From Gammaproteobacteria bacterium (lineage in GTDB: Bacteria > Pseudomonadota > Gammaproteobacteria > Xanthomonadales > SZUA-36), in the NCBI GenBank assembly GCA_030426265.1, contig JAUHYP010000007.1:62001-126000 (forward strand): DNA of 64,000 nt, given 5' to 3'. Numbering within the stretch: position 1 is the stretch's first letter; each line of letters opens with the position of its first letter. Positions 50,763 through 60,966 of this stretch are shown here, one piece after another. The position numbers were made by a program, and so were the translations under genes. The notes under the pieces are model-generated. The model was not told where the DNA came from, ran no database searches, and saw nothing but the letters and a program-made list of their open reading frames with translations.

Positions 50763-51293
50763 TCAGGCGGTTGCCTGCTTTGCGTCCCGTACGGCAGCGA
50801 AGGTGCGCACCAGCTTGGCATGGGGTTCCTGAAGCGTCCGGACGAATTTCTCGATCGGGGCTTTCATCACACCCATGAGCATGGCGATCGCCTGGTCGCG
50901 GGTCGGCAGCTTGGACAGCCGTTCGAGCTCGGAAGCGTCGAACAGCTGACCGCCGATTGCCACGGTCTTCGCCACGAGCAGTTCATGCTCCTTGGCGTAG
51001 TCCTTGACCAGGCGTGCAGCGGCACCGGGGTCTTCCATGCTGAACGCCAACAGGAGCGGTCCTGTCAGTGCGTCGCTCAGGCATTCAAACTCGGTACCTT
51101 CCACGGCCCTGCGGACGAGGGTATTCTTGGCCACCTTGAGATACACGCCGCCCTGACGCGCTTTCACGCGCAGGTCGGTGAGTTGCTCAACGGTCAGGCC
51201 GCGATACTCCGCCGCGACAGCAGACAGTGCGGTTTTGGCCACTTCGGACACTTCCGCAACAACTGCCTTCTTTTGCTCAATATTGAGCGCCAT
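50763..51293 (-). CDS. rplJ: 50S ribosomal protein L10
   Basis: 176 residues: MALNIEQKKAVVAEVSEVAKTALSAVAAEYRGLTVEQLTDLRVKARQGGVYLKVAKNTLVRRAVEGT, LTGPLLLAFSMEDPGAAARLVKDYAKEH, and the C-terminal helix that carries L7/L12 dimers. L10-L12 represses its own translation via the leader. AGGAGG lies 7 bases before the ATG. Confidence 0.98.
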   Translation of the reverse strand: MALNIEQKKAVVAEVSEVAKTALSAVAAEYRGLTVEQLTDLRVKARQGGVYLKVAKNTLVRRAVEGTEFECLSDALTGPLLLAFSMEDPGAAARLVKDYAKEHELLVAKTVAIGGQLFDASELERLSKLPTRDQAIAMLMGVMKAPIEKFVRTLQEPHAKLVRTFAAVRDAKQATA

Positions 51294-51316
51294 TGGTTAC
51301 CTCCTGGAGTCCAGGG

Positions 51317-51520
51317 ACCGGTCGCCCGGTCCAATCCAGTACTCGTTCAGTGGGTACCCCGCTACCGCATCGTGCTCGCTCGCCGGTATCAACCCGGCGG
51401 GAACCCGATCCGGTAGCGGGGGCTCCACCATCTGCGCAGGCCGTGGACGGTCACCCGTGCCACCCTTAAGCTGATTCACCCCCGTTACAGCGGGGCGTCC
51501 GGCACCTGCGGTCTTAGACG
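51317..51520 (-). promoter_or_regulatory. L10 autoregulatory leader with added stem-loops
   Basis: The 332-base rplA-rplJ gap (51294-51625) holds the L10-L12 binding region: on the minus strand AAGACCGCAGGTGCCGG (about 51500-51516) and the distal strand GGCCTGCGCAGATGGT (51428-51443) resemble the known L10 leader. Nearer the gene are a perfect 11-bp stem CCCCGCTACCG / CGGTAGCGGGG (51357-51367 with 51411-51421) enclosing a smaller GCCGG / CCGGC hairpin, and GGACCGG...CCGGTCC (51317-51332). 51521-51625 shows nothing I can name. Confidence 0.75.
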
Positions 51521-51625
51521 GCCTTGGCCCGACCCCCTTCCGATGTCCGGAAAGGTCCCGGGTGCAGCCCGCCCATCCCGGATACGCGGCGAACCGCGCA
51601 CCCGAAATTCTGTTGATTCCCCGCC

Positions 51626-52321
51626 TTAGAGGCCGAGGGTCGTGTGGTCCACGGTGATGCCGGGGCCCATGGTCGTGGACACGGATACCTTCTTCAGGTA
51701 CTGGCCCTTGGCCGATGCGGGCTTGAGCTTCACCAGGTCCGCCAGCAGCGCCGCGAGGTTGCCCTTCAGGGCATCGACCTCGAAGTCGGCCTTGCCGATG
51801 GTGCCGTGGATGATGCCGGCCTTGTCGGTGCGGAACCGCACCTGGCCGCCCTTGGCGTTCTTCACCGCCTGCTCCACGTCCGTGGTGACCGTGCCGACCT
51901 TGGGGTTCGGCATCAGGCCGCGGGGACCCAGCACCTGGCCGAGCTTGCCCACCACGCGCATGGCGTCCGGGGTGGCGATCACCACGCCGAAGTCCAGGTC
52001 GCCGTCCTTGATCTGGTCGTGCAGGTCGTCCATGCCCACGGCATCGGCGCCGGCGGCTTTCGCCTTTTCGGCGTTCTCGCCCTGGGCGAACACGGCCACA
52101 CGCACGGTCTTGCCGGTGCCGTTGGGCAGCACGGTGGAACCACGCACGTTCTGGTCCGACTTGCGCGGGTCGACGCCGAGGCGCACGGCCACGTCCACGG
52201 ACTCCTGGAACTTCAGCTGGCTCAGGTCCTTCAGCAGGGCCAGGGCCTCGTCCACTTCATAGATCTTGTTGCGGTCCACGCGCTCATTGATGGCGCGCAT
52301 CCGTTTGGTCATCCTGGTCAT
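51626..52321 (-). CDS. rplA: 50S ribosomal protein L1
   Basis: 231 residues: [104 protein letters not shown]. Forms the L1 stalk and in E. coli represses the rplKA mRNA. ATG 52321 overlaps the rplK stop (TAATG) and aligns with the E. coli start. Confidence 0.98.
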   Translation of the reverse strand: MTRMTKRMRAINERVDRNKIYEVDEALALLKDLSQLKFQESVDVAVRLGVDPRKSDQNVRGSTVLPNGTGKTVRVAVFAQGENAEKAKAAGADAVGMDDLHDQIKDGDLDFGVVIATPDAMRVVGKLGQVLGPRGLMPNPKVGTVTTDVEQAVKNAKGGQVRFRTDKAGIIHGTIGKADFEVDALKGNLAALLADLVKLKPASAKGQYLKKVSVSTTMGPGITVDHTTLGL

Positions 52322-52755
52322 TACTCAACACCCTCCACGTTCAGGCCCATGCTCCGGGCGGAGCCCGCGATGGTGCGCACGGCGGCGTCCATGTCGGCAG
52401 CGGTCAGGTCCGGTTCCTTCGCCTTGGCGATCTCTTCCAGCTGCGCGCGCGTCACGGTGCCGACCTTGGTCTTGTTCGGCTCACCGCTGCCCTTGGCAAT
52501 GCCTGCGGCCTTGCGCAGCAGCACGGCGGCCGGCGGCGTCTTGGTGATGAAGGTGAAGCTGCGGTCGGCGTACACCGTGATGACCACGGGCAGGGGCAGT
52601 CCGGCCTCGGTGTCCTGCGTCTTGGCGTTGAACGCCTTGCAGAACTCCATGATGTTCACCCCGTGCTGGCCGAGCGCCGGGCCCACGGGCGGGCTCGGGT
52701 TCGCCTGGCCTGCAGGGACCTGCAGCTTGATATAAGCCAGAATTTTCTTAGCCAT
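52321..52755 (-). CDS. rplK: 50S ribosomal protein L11
   Basis: 144 residues: [47 protein letters not shown], the PP/GP hinge and the rRNA-binding C-terminal domain ending [16 protein letters not shown]. Near the GTPase-associated centre. 107 bases after nusG; that gap has GC hairpins but no convincing promoter. Confidence 0.98.
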   Translation of the reverse strand: MAKKILAYIKLQVPAGQANPSPPVGPALGQHGVNIMEFCKAFNAKTQDTEAGLPLPVVITVYADRSFTFITKTPPAAVLLRKAAGIAKGSGEPNKTKVGTVTRAQLEEIAKAKEPDLTAADMDAAVRTIAGSARSMGLNVEGVE

Positions 52756-52862
52756 GTCTTACTCCTCGGGTTCCAGCGCCCGACCATTCCGGTCCAGGCT
52801 CCCCGTCCGTTCGCGCCATGGGGCGCTTCAATTCCGGAGACGCGTCGCGCCTCCGCCTTCGT

Positions 52863-53396
52863 TCAGGACTTCTCGACCTGGTGGAACTCGAGTTCCACGG
52901 GGGTCGAACGCCCGAAAATCAGTACCGCCACGCGCAGGCGGCTCTTGTCATAGTTGACTTCCTCGACCACGCCGTTGAAGTCGTTGAAGGGGCCGTCGAT
53001 CACGCGGACCATTTCGCCCGGCTCGAACAGCACCTTCGGTTTCGGCTTGTCCACCCCTTCCTGCACGCGGTTGAGGATGGCGTCGGCCTCTTTCTGGGTG
53101 ATCGGCGCCGGCCGGTCCGCCGTGCCGCCGATGAAACCCATGACCTTGGGCACGTCCTTCACGAGGTGCCAGGTCTCGTCGGTCATTTCCATTTCCACCA
53201 GCACGTAGCCGGGGAAGAATTTCCGGTCCGAACGGCGCTTCTGCCCGCCCTTCATTTCCACCACTTCTTCGGTGGGAACGAGCACGTCACCGAAGTGCTC
53301 TTCCATGCCGGCGCGACGAATGCGCTCCAGCAGGGACTTGCGCACGGTGTTCTCGTAGCCCGAATAGGCGTGCACGACATACCAGCGCTTGGACAT
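52863..53396 (-). CDS. nusG: transcription termination/antitermination factor NusG
   Basis: 177 residues: [71 protein letters not shown] (NGN domain), then KOW domain [53 protein letters not shown]. Links polymerase to Rho or to S10; both partners are in this window. ATG 53396 is 6 bases after GGAGG; the ATG at 53399 is too close. It overlaps the secE end region (TGATGATG). Confidence 0.97.
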   Translation of the reverse strand: MSKRWYVVHAYSGYENTVRKSLLERIRRAGMEEHFGDVLVPTEEVVEMKGGQKRRSDRKFFPGYVLVEMEMTDETWHLVKDVPKVMGFIGGTADRPAPITQKEADAILNRVQEGVDKPKPKVLFEPGEMVRVIDGPFNDFNGVVEEVNYDKSRLRVAVLIFGRSTPVELEFHQVEKS

Positions 53397-53398
53397 CA

Positions 53399-53779
53399 TC
53401 AACCTCCTCCCAGCAGGCTGCGCACCAGCGCGCCCAACAGCCAATCGACTCCCGCCAGGAACAGCGAGATGATGATCGTCACGATGATCACCATCAGCGA
53501 GGTCTGCAGCGTCTCCTGGTGCGTCGGCCAGATCACCTTCCGGCGTTCGATGTCCGATTCCTTGAGGAAGCGGAAGAAGGTCGCGCCCTGGCGCGACTGG
53601 CCGGCGATCCACGAAGCCACCAGGGCCACGACGATCAGCGCCCCCACCCGGACCGGCGTGATGGCCAGATCCTGGTAGTAGTAATAGGCGCCGATTCCAG
53701 CGACCAGCAGCACCACCGAGAACAACAGCAGCATGCTGTCGATCACCGGCGACCGGGTTGTTTCCGCCTTGCCGTTCAT
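53399..53779 (-). CDS. secE: protein translocase subunit SecE
   Basis: 126 residues with three membrane segments ([61 protein letters not shown]), the long E. coli-type SecE. The conserved amphipathic helix [26 protein letters not shown] precedes the last segment and clamps SecY. Followed by nusG as in most bacteria. Confidence 0.95.
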   Translation of the reverse strand: MNGKAETTRSPVIDSMLLLFSVVLLVAGIGAYYYYQDLAITPVRVGALIVVALVASWIAGQSRQGATFFRFLKESDIERRKVIWPTHQETLQTSLMVIIVTIIISLFLAGVDWLLGALVRSLLGGG

Positions 53780-53819
53780 CCGTCGAACACGTTCCTGTCT
53801 TGTTGGCCAGCCCTTGGGC

Positions 53820-53895
<76 letters not shown>

Positions 53896-53917
53896 ATTCC
53901 ATTCGGTTCTGACAACG

Positions 53918-53947
53918 AAGCTGGCGGCCCCTGGGGGCCACCAGCTT
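53918..53947 (-). promoter_or_regulatory. hairpin between tuf and tRNA-Trp
   Basis: AAGCTGG-GGCCCC pairs with GGGGCC-CCAGCTT across 53918-53947. There is no T-run. It lies between the second tuf and tRNA-Trp and may be a processing signal or a weak 3' boundary for tuf mRNA. Confidence 0.45.
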
Positions 53948-54043
53948 GTCGCTTTCCTTTCGTCTGCGCCTGGCGCCGGGGCGCTGGTGCAGACACTGTT
54001 GCCGGGCGTTCGCGGGTTCCGCGCCCGCCCGACGTCTCGTGCT

Positions 54044-55234
<1,191 letters not shown>

Positions 55235-55289
55235 GGATGTCTCCGAAACTTCCTCAATGCCTGATTGAAATGAACCGGTTTGTCTTAAC

Positions 55290-55365
<76 letters not shown>

Positions 55366-55425
55366 GAAACCTCTACCATGCTGCCGTTGCACCGCCTGTG
55401 CGGTCCGGCCGGGCAGCGGCCGAAT

Positions 55426-55499
55426 TGGAGCGGGTGATGGGAATCGAACCCACATCATCAGCTTGGAAGGCTGAGGTTCTACCGTTGAACTACACCCGC
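55426..55499 (-). tRNA. tRNA-Gly (anticodon TCC)
   Basis: 74 bases with encoded CCA. Acceptor GCGGGTG / CACCCGC, D-arm AGTTCAACGGTAGAAC, anticodon loop CTTCCAA with anticodon TCC, T-loop GTTCGATTC. Reads GGA and GGG codons. Confidence 0.96.
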
Positions 55500-55702
55500 C
55501 TAAGCCCGCCGGACGCTTCCGGCGCAGGACTCGACCATTCCGGCCGGGCCCTGGTGACGAACGTAAACGGCCCCACGCCCACTCCGGGGGCATGCGCCCG
55601 TTCGATTCGTTCCTGTCATGTCATCCGCGCTTACCTGGCGCTTGTCGCCTGCCGCGACCCCGTTTCCGGGGACCACCCGCCTGGCCCGAAGACCGGCTGA
55701 AA

Positions 55703-55787
55703 TGGTGGAGGGGGTAGGATTCGAACCTACGAAGGCATAGCCAGCAGATTTACAGTCTGCCCCCGTTGACCGCTTGGGTACCCCTCC
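55703..55787 (-). tRNA. tRNA-Tyr (anticodon GTA)
   Basis: 85 bases with encoded CCA and a long variable arm, as expected of bacterial tRNA-Tyr. Acceptor GGAGGGG / CCCCTCC, anticodon loop CTGTAAA with anticodon GTA, T-loop GTTCGAATC. First gene of the tRNA-tuf operon; the 203-base gap to tRNA-Gly (55500-55702) shows no gene. Confidence 0.97.
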
Positions 55788-55803
55788 GGCAAGCAAGCCG
55801 CCT

Positions 55804-55833
55804 ATCTTGCCTGACCCGCCCTGGGGCAGTCAA
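55804..55833 (-). promoter_or_regulatory. possible promoter of the tRNA-Tyr/Gly/Thr-tuf operon
   Basis: On the minus strand TTGACT (55828-55833), an 18-base spacer and CAAGAT (55804-55809), then a GC-rich discriminator before tRNA-Tyr. The -10 is weak; the position and GC discriminator fit a stringently controlled stable-RNA promoter. Confidence 0.45.
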
Positions 55834-55927
55834 GGAAAGACAGGGAAAAACAGCGCGGAATTGTAGTGCCGAATCGCCCTCGTGACAAGGGCGAAGGCGG
55901 GAAAAAACAGAGGAATTCAGCGGGAAC

Positions 55928-56242
55928 TCAGTCCTCGTCCTCGAAGTCGTCCTCGTAGTAGTCGTCTTCGTCGTCGAGACCGTCGATTTCGGCATCGGAA
56001 TCACTGCCCACGGAGCCGTCGGCGGACACCCACCGACCGACTTCCTCGTCATCGTCCTCGAGCAGAGCGAGATCGATATCGCCGTCACCGAAATCGTCCA
56101 GCAGGGCCATCAGCTCCTGCCGTTCGCGCATCATCTCGATGCGCCGGCGGCGCGCCGCCAGCGATTCGCTGGACAGCTTGTCGTCGACGCCCTTGTCCTT
56201 GGCGCCGTCGGCATCTCGCTTGTTTGTGCCAGCACCGGCCAT
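55928..56242 (-). CDS. small acidic protein, PA3496 family-like
   Basis: 104 residues. Basic-to-neutral first half with SLAARRRRIEMMRERQELMALLDDFGDGDIDLALLEDDDEEVG, which resembles the short RRRIE...L..FD core of PA3496-type proteins, and a very acidic C-terminus (DGLDDEDDYYEDDFEDED). No membrane segment or signal. Function unknown. It lies between tRNA-Tyr and ychF on the same strand as ychF. Confidence 0.6.
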   Translation of the reverse strand: MAGAGTNKRDADGAKDKGVDDKLSSESLAARRRRIEMMRERQELMALLDDFGDGDIDLALLEDDDEEVGRWVSADGSVGSDSDAEIDGLDDEDDYYEDDFEDED

Positions 56243-56331
56243 CGCCAGGGCTCCCTTCCCGGTAGCAGTTCGTCGGTATGCGTTATACGCCGAAACGCCC
56301 CAGGATTGAAGGGTGAATTCGCAAATTCGGA

Positions 56332-57423
56332 TCAGACGTTGAAGCGGAACAGGATCACGTCGCCCTCGGCCACGCGGTACTCCTTGCCTTCCATGCGCAG
56401 ACGGCCGGCTTCCTTCGCGCCCTGCTCGCCCCCGCAGGTGATGTAGTCATCGAAGGCGATGACCTGGGCCTTGATGAACCCGCGCTCGAAGTCGGTGTGG
56501 ATGCGGCCCGCCGCCTGCGGCGCGGTGGCGCCCAGTCGCACGGTCCAGGCGCGCACCTCCTTGGGGCCGGCCGTGAAGAACGTCTGCAACCCCAGCAGGC
56601 CGTAACCGGCGTGGATCAACTGTGACAGGCCCGACTCCTCGACGCCCAGGTCGGCCAGGAACTCGGCGCGTTCGTCTTCTTCCAGCCCGGCGAGTTCGGC
56701 CTCGATGCCCGCGCACACCGGCACCACCTCCGCGTTTTCGTCCTTCACGTGATCACGCAGACGTTCCACCAGGGCGTTGCCGCTGAGGCCACCTTCGTCC
56801 ACGTTGGCGATGTACATCACCGGCTTGAGCGTGAGCAGGCTGATGTCGCGCAGTTCCTTGCGCTCCTCGGGTGACAGGTCCAGGGCGCGCAGTCCGCCCG
56901 GGGCGTCCACGGCGTCCCGCAGGCGCTGCAGCAGGGCCACACGGCGCAGCACGGCCTTGTCACCACTGCGCTGGAGCTTTTCCGCCTTCTGCAGGGCCCG
57001 CTCGATGGTCTCCAGGTCGGCGAGCTGCAATTCGGTATTGATGGTTTCCACGTCCGCCACCGGGTCCACGCGGCCTTCCACGTGGATCACGTCGTCGTTC
57101 TCGAAGCACCGCACCACGTGGGCGATCGCATCGGTCTCGCGGATGTGGGCCAGGAACTGGTTCCCCAGACCCTCGCCCTTCGAGGCGCCCGCCACCAGCC
57201 CGGCGATGTCGACGAACTCCATGGTCGTGGGCACGACTTTCTCCGGCTGCGTGATCGCGGCCAGTTGTGCGAGGCGCGGGTCGGGGACGGGCACCACGCC
57301 GACGTTCGGGTCGATGGTGCAGAACGGGTAGTTCTGGGCCTCGATCGCCGCCTCGGTGAGGGCGTTGAACAGGGTGGATTTGCCCACGTTGGGCAGGCCC
57401 ACGATGCCGCAGCGAAATCCCAT
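56332..57423 (-). CDS. ychF: ribosome-binding GTPase/ATPase YchF
   Basis: 363 residues of the Obg-related YchF family: [25 protein letters not shown] (G1), the switch region [46 protein letters not shown] (G3), YIANVDE in place of NKxD (the change that gives ATP preference), and the C-terminal TGS domain ending [25 protein letters not shown]. Transcribed after pth (61-base gap). Confidence 0.97.
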   Translation of the reverse strand: MGFRCGIVGLPNVGKSTLFNALTEAAIEAQNYPFCTIDPNVGVVPVPDPRLAQLAAITQPEKVVPTTMEFVDIAGLVAGASKGEGLGNQFLAHIRETDAIAHVVRCFENDDVIHVEGRVDPVADVETINTELQLADLETIERALQKAEKLQRSGDKAVLRRVALLQRLRDAVDAPGGLRALDLSPEERKELRDISLLTLKPVMYIANVDEGGLSGNALVERLRDHVKDENAEVVPVCAGIEAELAGLEEDERAEFLADLGVEESGLSQLIHAGYGLLGLQTFFTAGPKEVRAWTVRLGATAPQAAGRIHTDFERGFIKAQVIAFDDYITCGGEQGAKEAGRLRMEGKEYRVAEGDVILFRFNV

Positions 57424-57484
57424 GATCGATCGTCTCCGGTTCAGGTGCCACGGATGCGTCGTCTCGCTCCGGGGCGGTTGGGTT

Positions 57485-58063
57485 TCAGGGGTGTGTATGC
57501 AGCGCCGTCATGGCGTCCTGCAGGCGGCCTGCAACCACCTGCGGCATCACGTCGATGGCGCGGTCGATGGCCCGGTCGATCTCGGCACGCTGGTCCGCGG
57601 GGCTGCGGCTGAGGACATAACCGGTGACCGCGTCCTTGTGTCCCGGGTGTCCGATCCCGATGCGCAGGCGCAGGAATCCGGGATCGCCCAGGTGACGGAC
57701 CATGTCGCGGATACCGTTGTGCCCGCCATGCCCCCCACCTTCCTTGAGGCGCGCAACGCCCGGTGGCAGGTCGAGTTCATCGTACGCCACCAGCAGGCGG
57801 TCGGGGGTGATCCCGTAGTAGTCGACCAGTGCGCGAATGGCCTGCCCGCTGTGGTTCATGAAGGTCGTGGGCTGGGCGAAGATCACGTCACGGCCGTGAA
57901 ACACGGCGCGGGCGGTCTCTGCCTGCAGCTTCGACTGGGCGCGCAGGCCCACGCCCGCCTGCGAGAGCAGGCGCCCCAAAAACCAAAACCCGGCATTGTG
58001 CCGGGTTTCAGCGTATTTGGGGCCCGGGTTGCCCAGGCCCGCGATCAGCAGGGGATCGGCCAA
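57485..58063 (-). CDS. pth: peptidyl-tRNA hydrolase
   Basis: Recycles tRNA from dropped-off peptidyl-tRNA. 192 residues: [29 protein letters not shown] with the catalytic His, [25 protein letters not shown] with the catalytic Asp, [41 protein letters not shown]. No ATG fits; TTG at 58063 is the best start, 13 bases after the rplY stop. An inverted repeat lies inside codons 13-31. Confidence 0.94.
   Translation of the reverse strand: MADPLLIAGLGNPGPKYAETRHNAGFWFLGRLLSQAGVGLRAQSKLQAETARAVFHGRDVIFAQPTTFMNHSGQAIRALVDYYGITPDRLLVAYDELDLPPGVARLKEGGGHGGHNGIRDMVRHLGDPGFLRLRIGIGHPGHKDAVTGYVLSRSPADQRAEIDRAIDRAIDVMPQVVAGRLQDAMTALHTHP
57973..58023 (-). repeat. inverted repeat within the start of pth
   Basis: GCCCCAAA (57973-57980) faces TTTGGGGC (58016-58023), and inside it AAACCCGGCA-ttg-TGCCGGGTTT is a perfect 10-bp stem. 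On the coding strand the inner stem is followed by GGTTTTTGG. It encodes the conserved region [16 protein letters not shown], so coding constraint shares the same bases. Confidence 0.7.
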
Positions 58064-58076
58064 GGGAGGCGCTGCC

Positions 58077-58781
58077 TCAGTCCTTGTCTTCCCCGGCGTC
58101 GTCGCCGTCTTCACCGGCTTCATCGCCTTCGCCATCGGCATCGACATCGGCGTCTTCGTCGCCTTCGTCATCGGCGTCGCCGCCGCTGCCCTGGGTCTCG
58201 CTGACGTGGATCGCGTTCGCGACCATGATGTCGTCGTCCTCGTCACCGCCCAGCGCGGTCAGGGTCACCCCTTCCGGCAGCACGATCTGGGACAGCATCA
58301 CGGCGTCGCCCGGCTCCAGTGCGGACAGATCCACCTCGATGTACTCGGGCAGGTGCTTCGGCAGGGCCTCGATCTCGACATCGGTCAGCTGGTGCTGGAT
58401 CACGACGCCGGGCGTCTGGCCGGCCGGGCTCTTGGCTTCACCGGCAAAGTGCAGCGGCACGGAGATGGTCAGCGCCTCGGTGTCGGACACACGCATGAAG
58501 TCCATGTGCGTGATGAAGTTCTTGAACGGGTGACGCTGCATGTCACGCACGACCACCTGCTGGCTGCGGCCGTCAGCGACGGTGATCTCCAGGATGCTGG
58601 AGAAAAACGCCTCGTTCTCGGCGGCGTGCCACACCTGGCGGTGCTCCATGGTCAGTGACACGGGGTCCTTGTCGCCCCCGTACAGCACCGCGGGAATACG
58701 ACCCGCGCGACGCAGGCGGCGGCTCGCACCCTTCCCCACGTCCTCGCGGATGTCCGCGGACAGTTTGTGAAAATCGCTCAT
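58077..58781 (-). CDS. rplY: 50S ribosomal protein L25, long (Ctc/TL5) form
   Basis: 234 residues: 5S-rRNA-binding domain (REDVGKGASRRLRRAGRIPAVLYGGDKDPVSLTMEHRQVWHA, SSILEITVADGRSQQVVVRDMQRHPFKNFITHMDFMRV), the TL5 C-terminal beta domain (GEAKSPAGQTPGVVIQHQLTDVEIEALPKHLPEYIEVDLSALEPGD), then a low-complexity acidic tail of about 40 residues (Asp/Gly/Glu/Ala). The tail overlaps nothing essential but is unusually long. Upstream of pth as in Pseudomonas. Confidence 0.96.
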   Translation of the reverse strand: MSDFHKLSADIREDVGKGASRRLRRAGRIPAVLYGGDKDPVSLTMEHRQVWHAAENEAFFSSILEITVADGRSQQVVVRDMQRHPFKNFITHMDFMRVSDTEALTISVPLHFAGEAKSPAGQTPGVVIQHQLTDVEIEALPKHLPEYIEVDLSALEPGDAVMLSQIVLPEGVTLTALGGDEDDDIMVANAIHVSETQGSGGDADDEGDEDADVDADGEGDEAGEDGDDAGEDKD

Positions 58782-58928
58782 TGCTCGTTCCTCGTTGCAC
58801 GGCTCCCTTCGGAACCGCGAATGTCGTCAGGCCTCGCGGCCAATGAAAAAGGCGACCCGCGACCAGGACGCCTTGTGTAGCTAGCCGGCTATTGTAGCCC
58901 GAAAGGGCCGCCCGTGGAAGGGAGTTGT

Positions 58929-58981
58929 GGGGTCAGAGTAAAGGGACAGAGTGGCGCACTCTGTCCCTTTACTCTGACCCC
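58929..58981 (+). repeat. GGGGTCAGAG palindromic repeat, copy 3 (compact)
   Basis: A perfect 24-bp stem, GGGGTCAGAGTAAAGGGACA... with its complement, closes a 5-base loop GGCGC. It lies between rplY and prs, so it is transcribed after prs. The outer 14 bases are the same as in copy 2 (28250). Confidence 0.9.
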
Positions 58982-59014
58982 GATCCGGGCCAAGCGGCCC
59001 TACGCAGCGCCCGC

Positions 59015-59965
59015 TCAGTCCACGTACAGGGACGAAACACTCTCGCCCATGCTCATCCGGCGGATCGTCTCGGCGAGCATCTGGGCGACGCTGAGCTGCC
59101 GGATGCGGGTGCAGGCGGCGGCTTCCTCGCTGAGCGGGATGGTATCGGTGACCACCAGCTCGTCGAGCTGCGAGGCCTCGATGTTGCGAACCGCCGGTCC
59201 GGAGAGCACCGGGTGCACACAGTACGCCACGACGCGCTTGGCGCCGTGCTCCTTGAGCGCGCCGGCGGCCGAGCAGAGCGTCCCCGCGGTGTCGACCATG
59301 TCATCGACCAGCACGCAACACATGTCCTCCACCTCGCCGATGATGTTCATCACCGTGGCCACATTGGCCCGCGGGCGTCGCTTGTCGATGATCGCGAGGT
59401 CCGCGTCGAGACGCTTGGCGATGGCGCGGGCCCGCACCACCCCGCCGACATCGGGTGAGACCACCACCAGCGGCTGGGACTGGCGCTGCCAGATGTCGGC
59501 CAGGGTCAGCGGCGAGGCGTAGACGTTGTCGACGGGAATGTCGAAGAAGCCCTGGATCTGGTCGGCATGAAGATCGATGGTGACCAGGCGGTCGGTGCCC
59601 ACGGCGCCGATCATGGTCGCGGCGACCTTGGCGGTGATCGGCACGCGCGCCGAGCGCGGCCGACGGTCCTGGCGGGCGTACCCGAAGTACGGCACCACCG
59701 CGGTCACGCGGGATGCGCTCGCGCGTTTGAGCGCGTCGACCATGACGAGCAGTTCCATGAAATGCTCGGCGGTGGGTGCGCAGGTGGGCTGGATCACGTA
59801 GCAGTCGCGACCACGGATATTTTCCATGATCTCGACCATGACCTCGCCGTCACTGAACTGGCCCACATTGGCCTTGCCCATGGGGACGCCGAGTTCGTGA
59901 GCGATATCGTGGGCAAGCGCCGGGTGCGCATTGCCGGAGAACACCATGAGGGGCGGACTGGCCAC
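59015..59965 (-). CDS. prs: ribose-phosphate pyrophosphokinase
   Basis: Makes PRPP from ribose-5-phosphate and ATP for nucleotide, His and Trp synthesis. 316 residues: [118 protein letters not shown] and the PRPP loop [15 protein letters not shown] 59965 with AGGGA 9 bases upstream fits the family length; ATG 59947 has no ribosome-binding site. It starts 20 bases after tRNA-Gln. Confidence 0.96.
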   Translation of the reverse strand: MASPPLMVFSGNAHPALAHDIAHELGVPMGKANVGQFSDGEVMVEIMENIRGRDCYVIQPTCAPTAEHFMELLVMVDALKRASASRVTAVVPYFGYARQDRRPRSARVPITAKVAATMIGAVGTDRLVTIDLHADQIQGFFDIPVDNVYASPLTLADIWQRQSQPLVVVSPDVGGVVRARAIAKRLDADLAIIDKRRPRANVATVMNIIGEVEDMCCVLVDDMVDTAGTLCSAAGALKEHGAKRVVAYCVHPVLSGPAVRNIEASQLDELVVTDTIPLSEEAAACTRIRQLSVAQMLAETIRRMSMGESVSSLYVD

Positions 59966-59985
59966 GTTCGCGGATCCCTGAGATT

Positions 59986-60062
59986 TGGCTGGGACGGTAG
60001 GACTCGAACCTACGAATGCGGGGATCAAAACCCCGTGCCTTAACCAGCTTGGCGACGTCCCA
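59986..60062 (-). tRNA. tRNA-Gln (anticodon TTG)
   Basis: 77 bases with encoded CCA. Acceptor TGGGACG / CGTCCCA, D-arm CGCCAAGCTGGTTAAGGC, anticodon stem-loop CGGGGTTTTGATCCCCG with anticodon TTG, T-loop GTTCGAGTC. Placed between ispE and prs as in Pseudomonas; co-transcription with them is likely. Confidence 0.97.
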
Positions 60063-60072
60063 GTGGTTTCAC

Positions 60073-60966
60073 TTATGTATGTTCGTGTTCCTTGCGGGCG
60101 ATCCTGTCGAGCAATGTCGACCGGTCCCGACCCCGCACGGCGCGGACATTATAGTGGTTTTTAAGAACGCTTGTGAGGCGCATTGCCTCCGATTCGTCGA
60201 CCGCCTCCAGGAACAGGGTGCTGCCGCTGCCGGTGAGTCTCGGAACCCCGTATTCAGCGAGTCGGCGGGCCGCCGCGGCCACCTCCGGGGCGCGGTTCTG
60301 CAACACCGGCAGGAAGTCGTTGCCCAGCGCGCACCAGTCGCTGACGCCGGCCGGGTCGATGCGCGGCGCGTCCCGGCGCAAGGCCGGATCGGCGAACAGT
60401 TCCGCGGTGGAAGCCCCCTCTCCCGGGAACACCAGCACGTACCAGCGCTCACCGAGCCGCACCGGGGTGAGCCGCTCGCCCACACCCTCGGCCCAGGCGC
60501 TGTGGCCGTGCACGAAGACGGGTACGTCCGCACCGAGACGAAGCCCGATGTCCGCCAGTTCAGCCGTTTCATAGCCGCAGCCCCAGAGCCGGTTGAGCCC
60601 GTGCAACACGGTGGCCGCATCGGAGCTCGCCCCGCCCATGCCCGAACCGCGGGGAATGCGCTTGCGCAGCGTGATGCGCGCGCCCCCGAACGGCCGCTCG
60701 TCCGCCGCCGCGTCGCGCGCCAGCTCGCGTGCAGCACGCAGGGACAGGTCTTCCGCCTCGCTCACCCCGGGCACCGGCGCGCCGCGCACGATGGTCGGGG
60801 CGCGCGTGACCTGCAGGCGCACCTCGTCGCCCCAGTCGAGCAGCTGGAACAGGGTCTGAAGTTCGTGATAGCCGTCGGCCCTGCGGCCGGTGACGTGAAG
60901 GAAGAGGTTGAGTTTGGCCGGCGCCGGCAGGACCCGCTCAGCCACTGCCCGGCCCCGCGACGACAT
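60073..60966 (-). CDS. ispE: 4-diphosphocytidyl-2-C-methyl-D-erythritol kinase
   Basis: Fourth step of the MEP isoprenoid pathway. 297 residues of the GHMP kinase family: [34 protein letters not shown], the ATP loop [46 protein letters not shown], and [15 protein letters not shown] 60966 (MSSRGRAV) is chosen; it overlaps the lolB end by 29 bases. 10 bases separate it from tRNA-Gln. Confidence 0.95.
   Translation of the reverse strand: MSSRGRAVAERVLPAPAKLNLFLHVTGRRADGYHELQTLFQLLDWGDEVRLQVTRAPTIVRGAPVPGVSEAEDLSLRAARELARDAAADERPFGGARITLRKRIPRGSGMGGASSDAATVLHGLNRLWGCGYETAELADIGLRLGADVPVFVHGHSAWAEGVGERLTPVRLGERWYVLVFPGEGASTAELFADPALRRDAPRIDPAGVSDWCALGNDFLPVLQNRAPEVAAAARRLAEYGVPRLTGSGSTLFLEAVDESEAMRLTSVLKNHYNVRAVRGRDRSTLLDRIARKEHEHT

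Noticed and set aside
55500-55702. Possible extra tRNA or small RNA between tRNA-Gly and tRNA-Tyr
   Set aside because: No cloverleaf or strong conserved fold could be made from the sequence.
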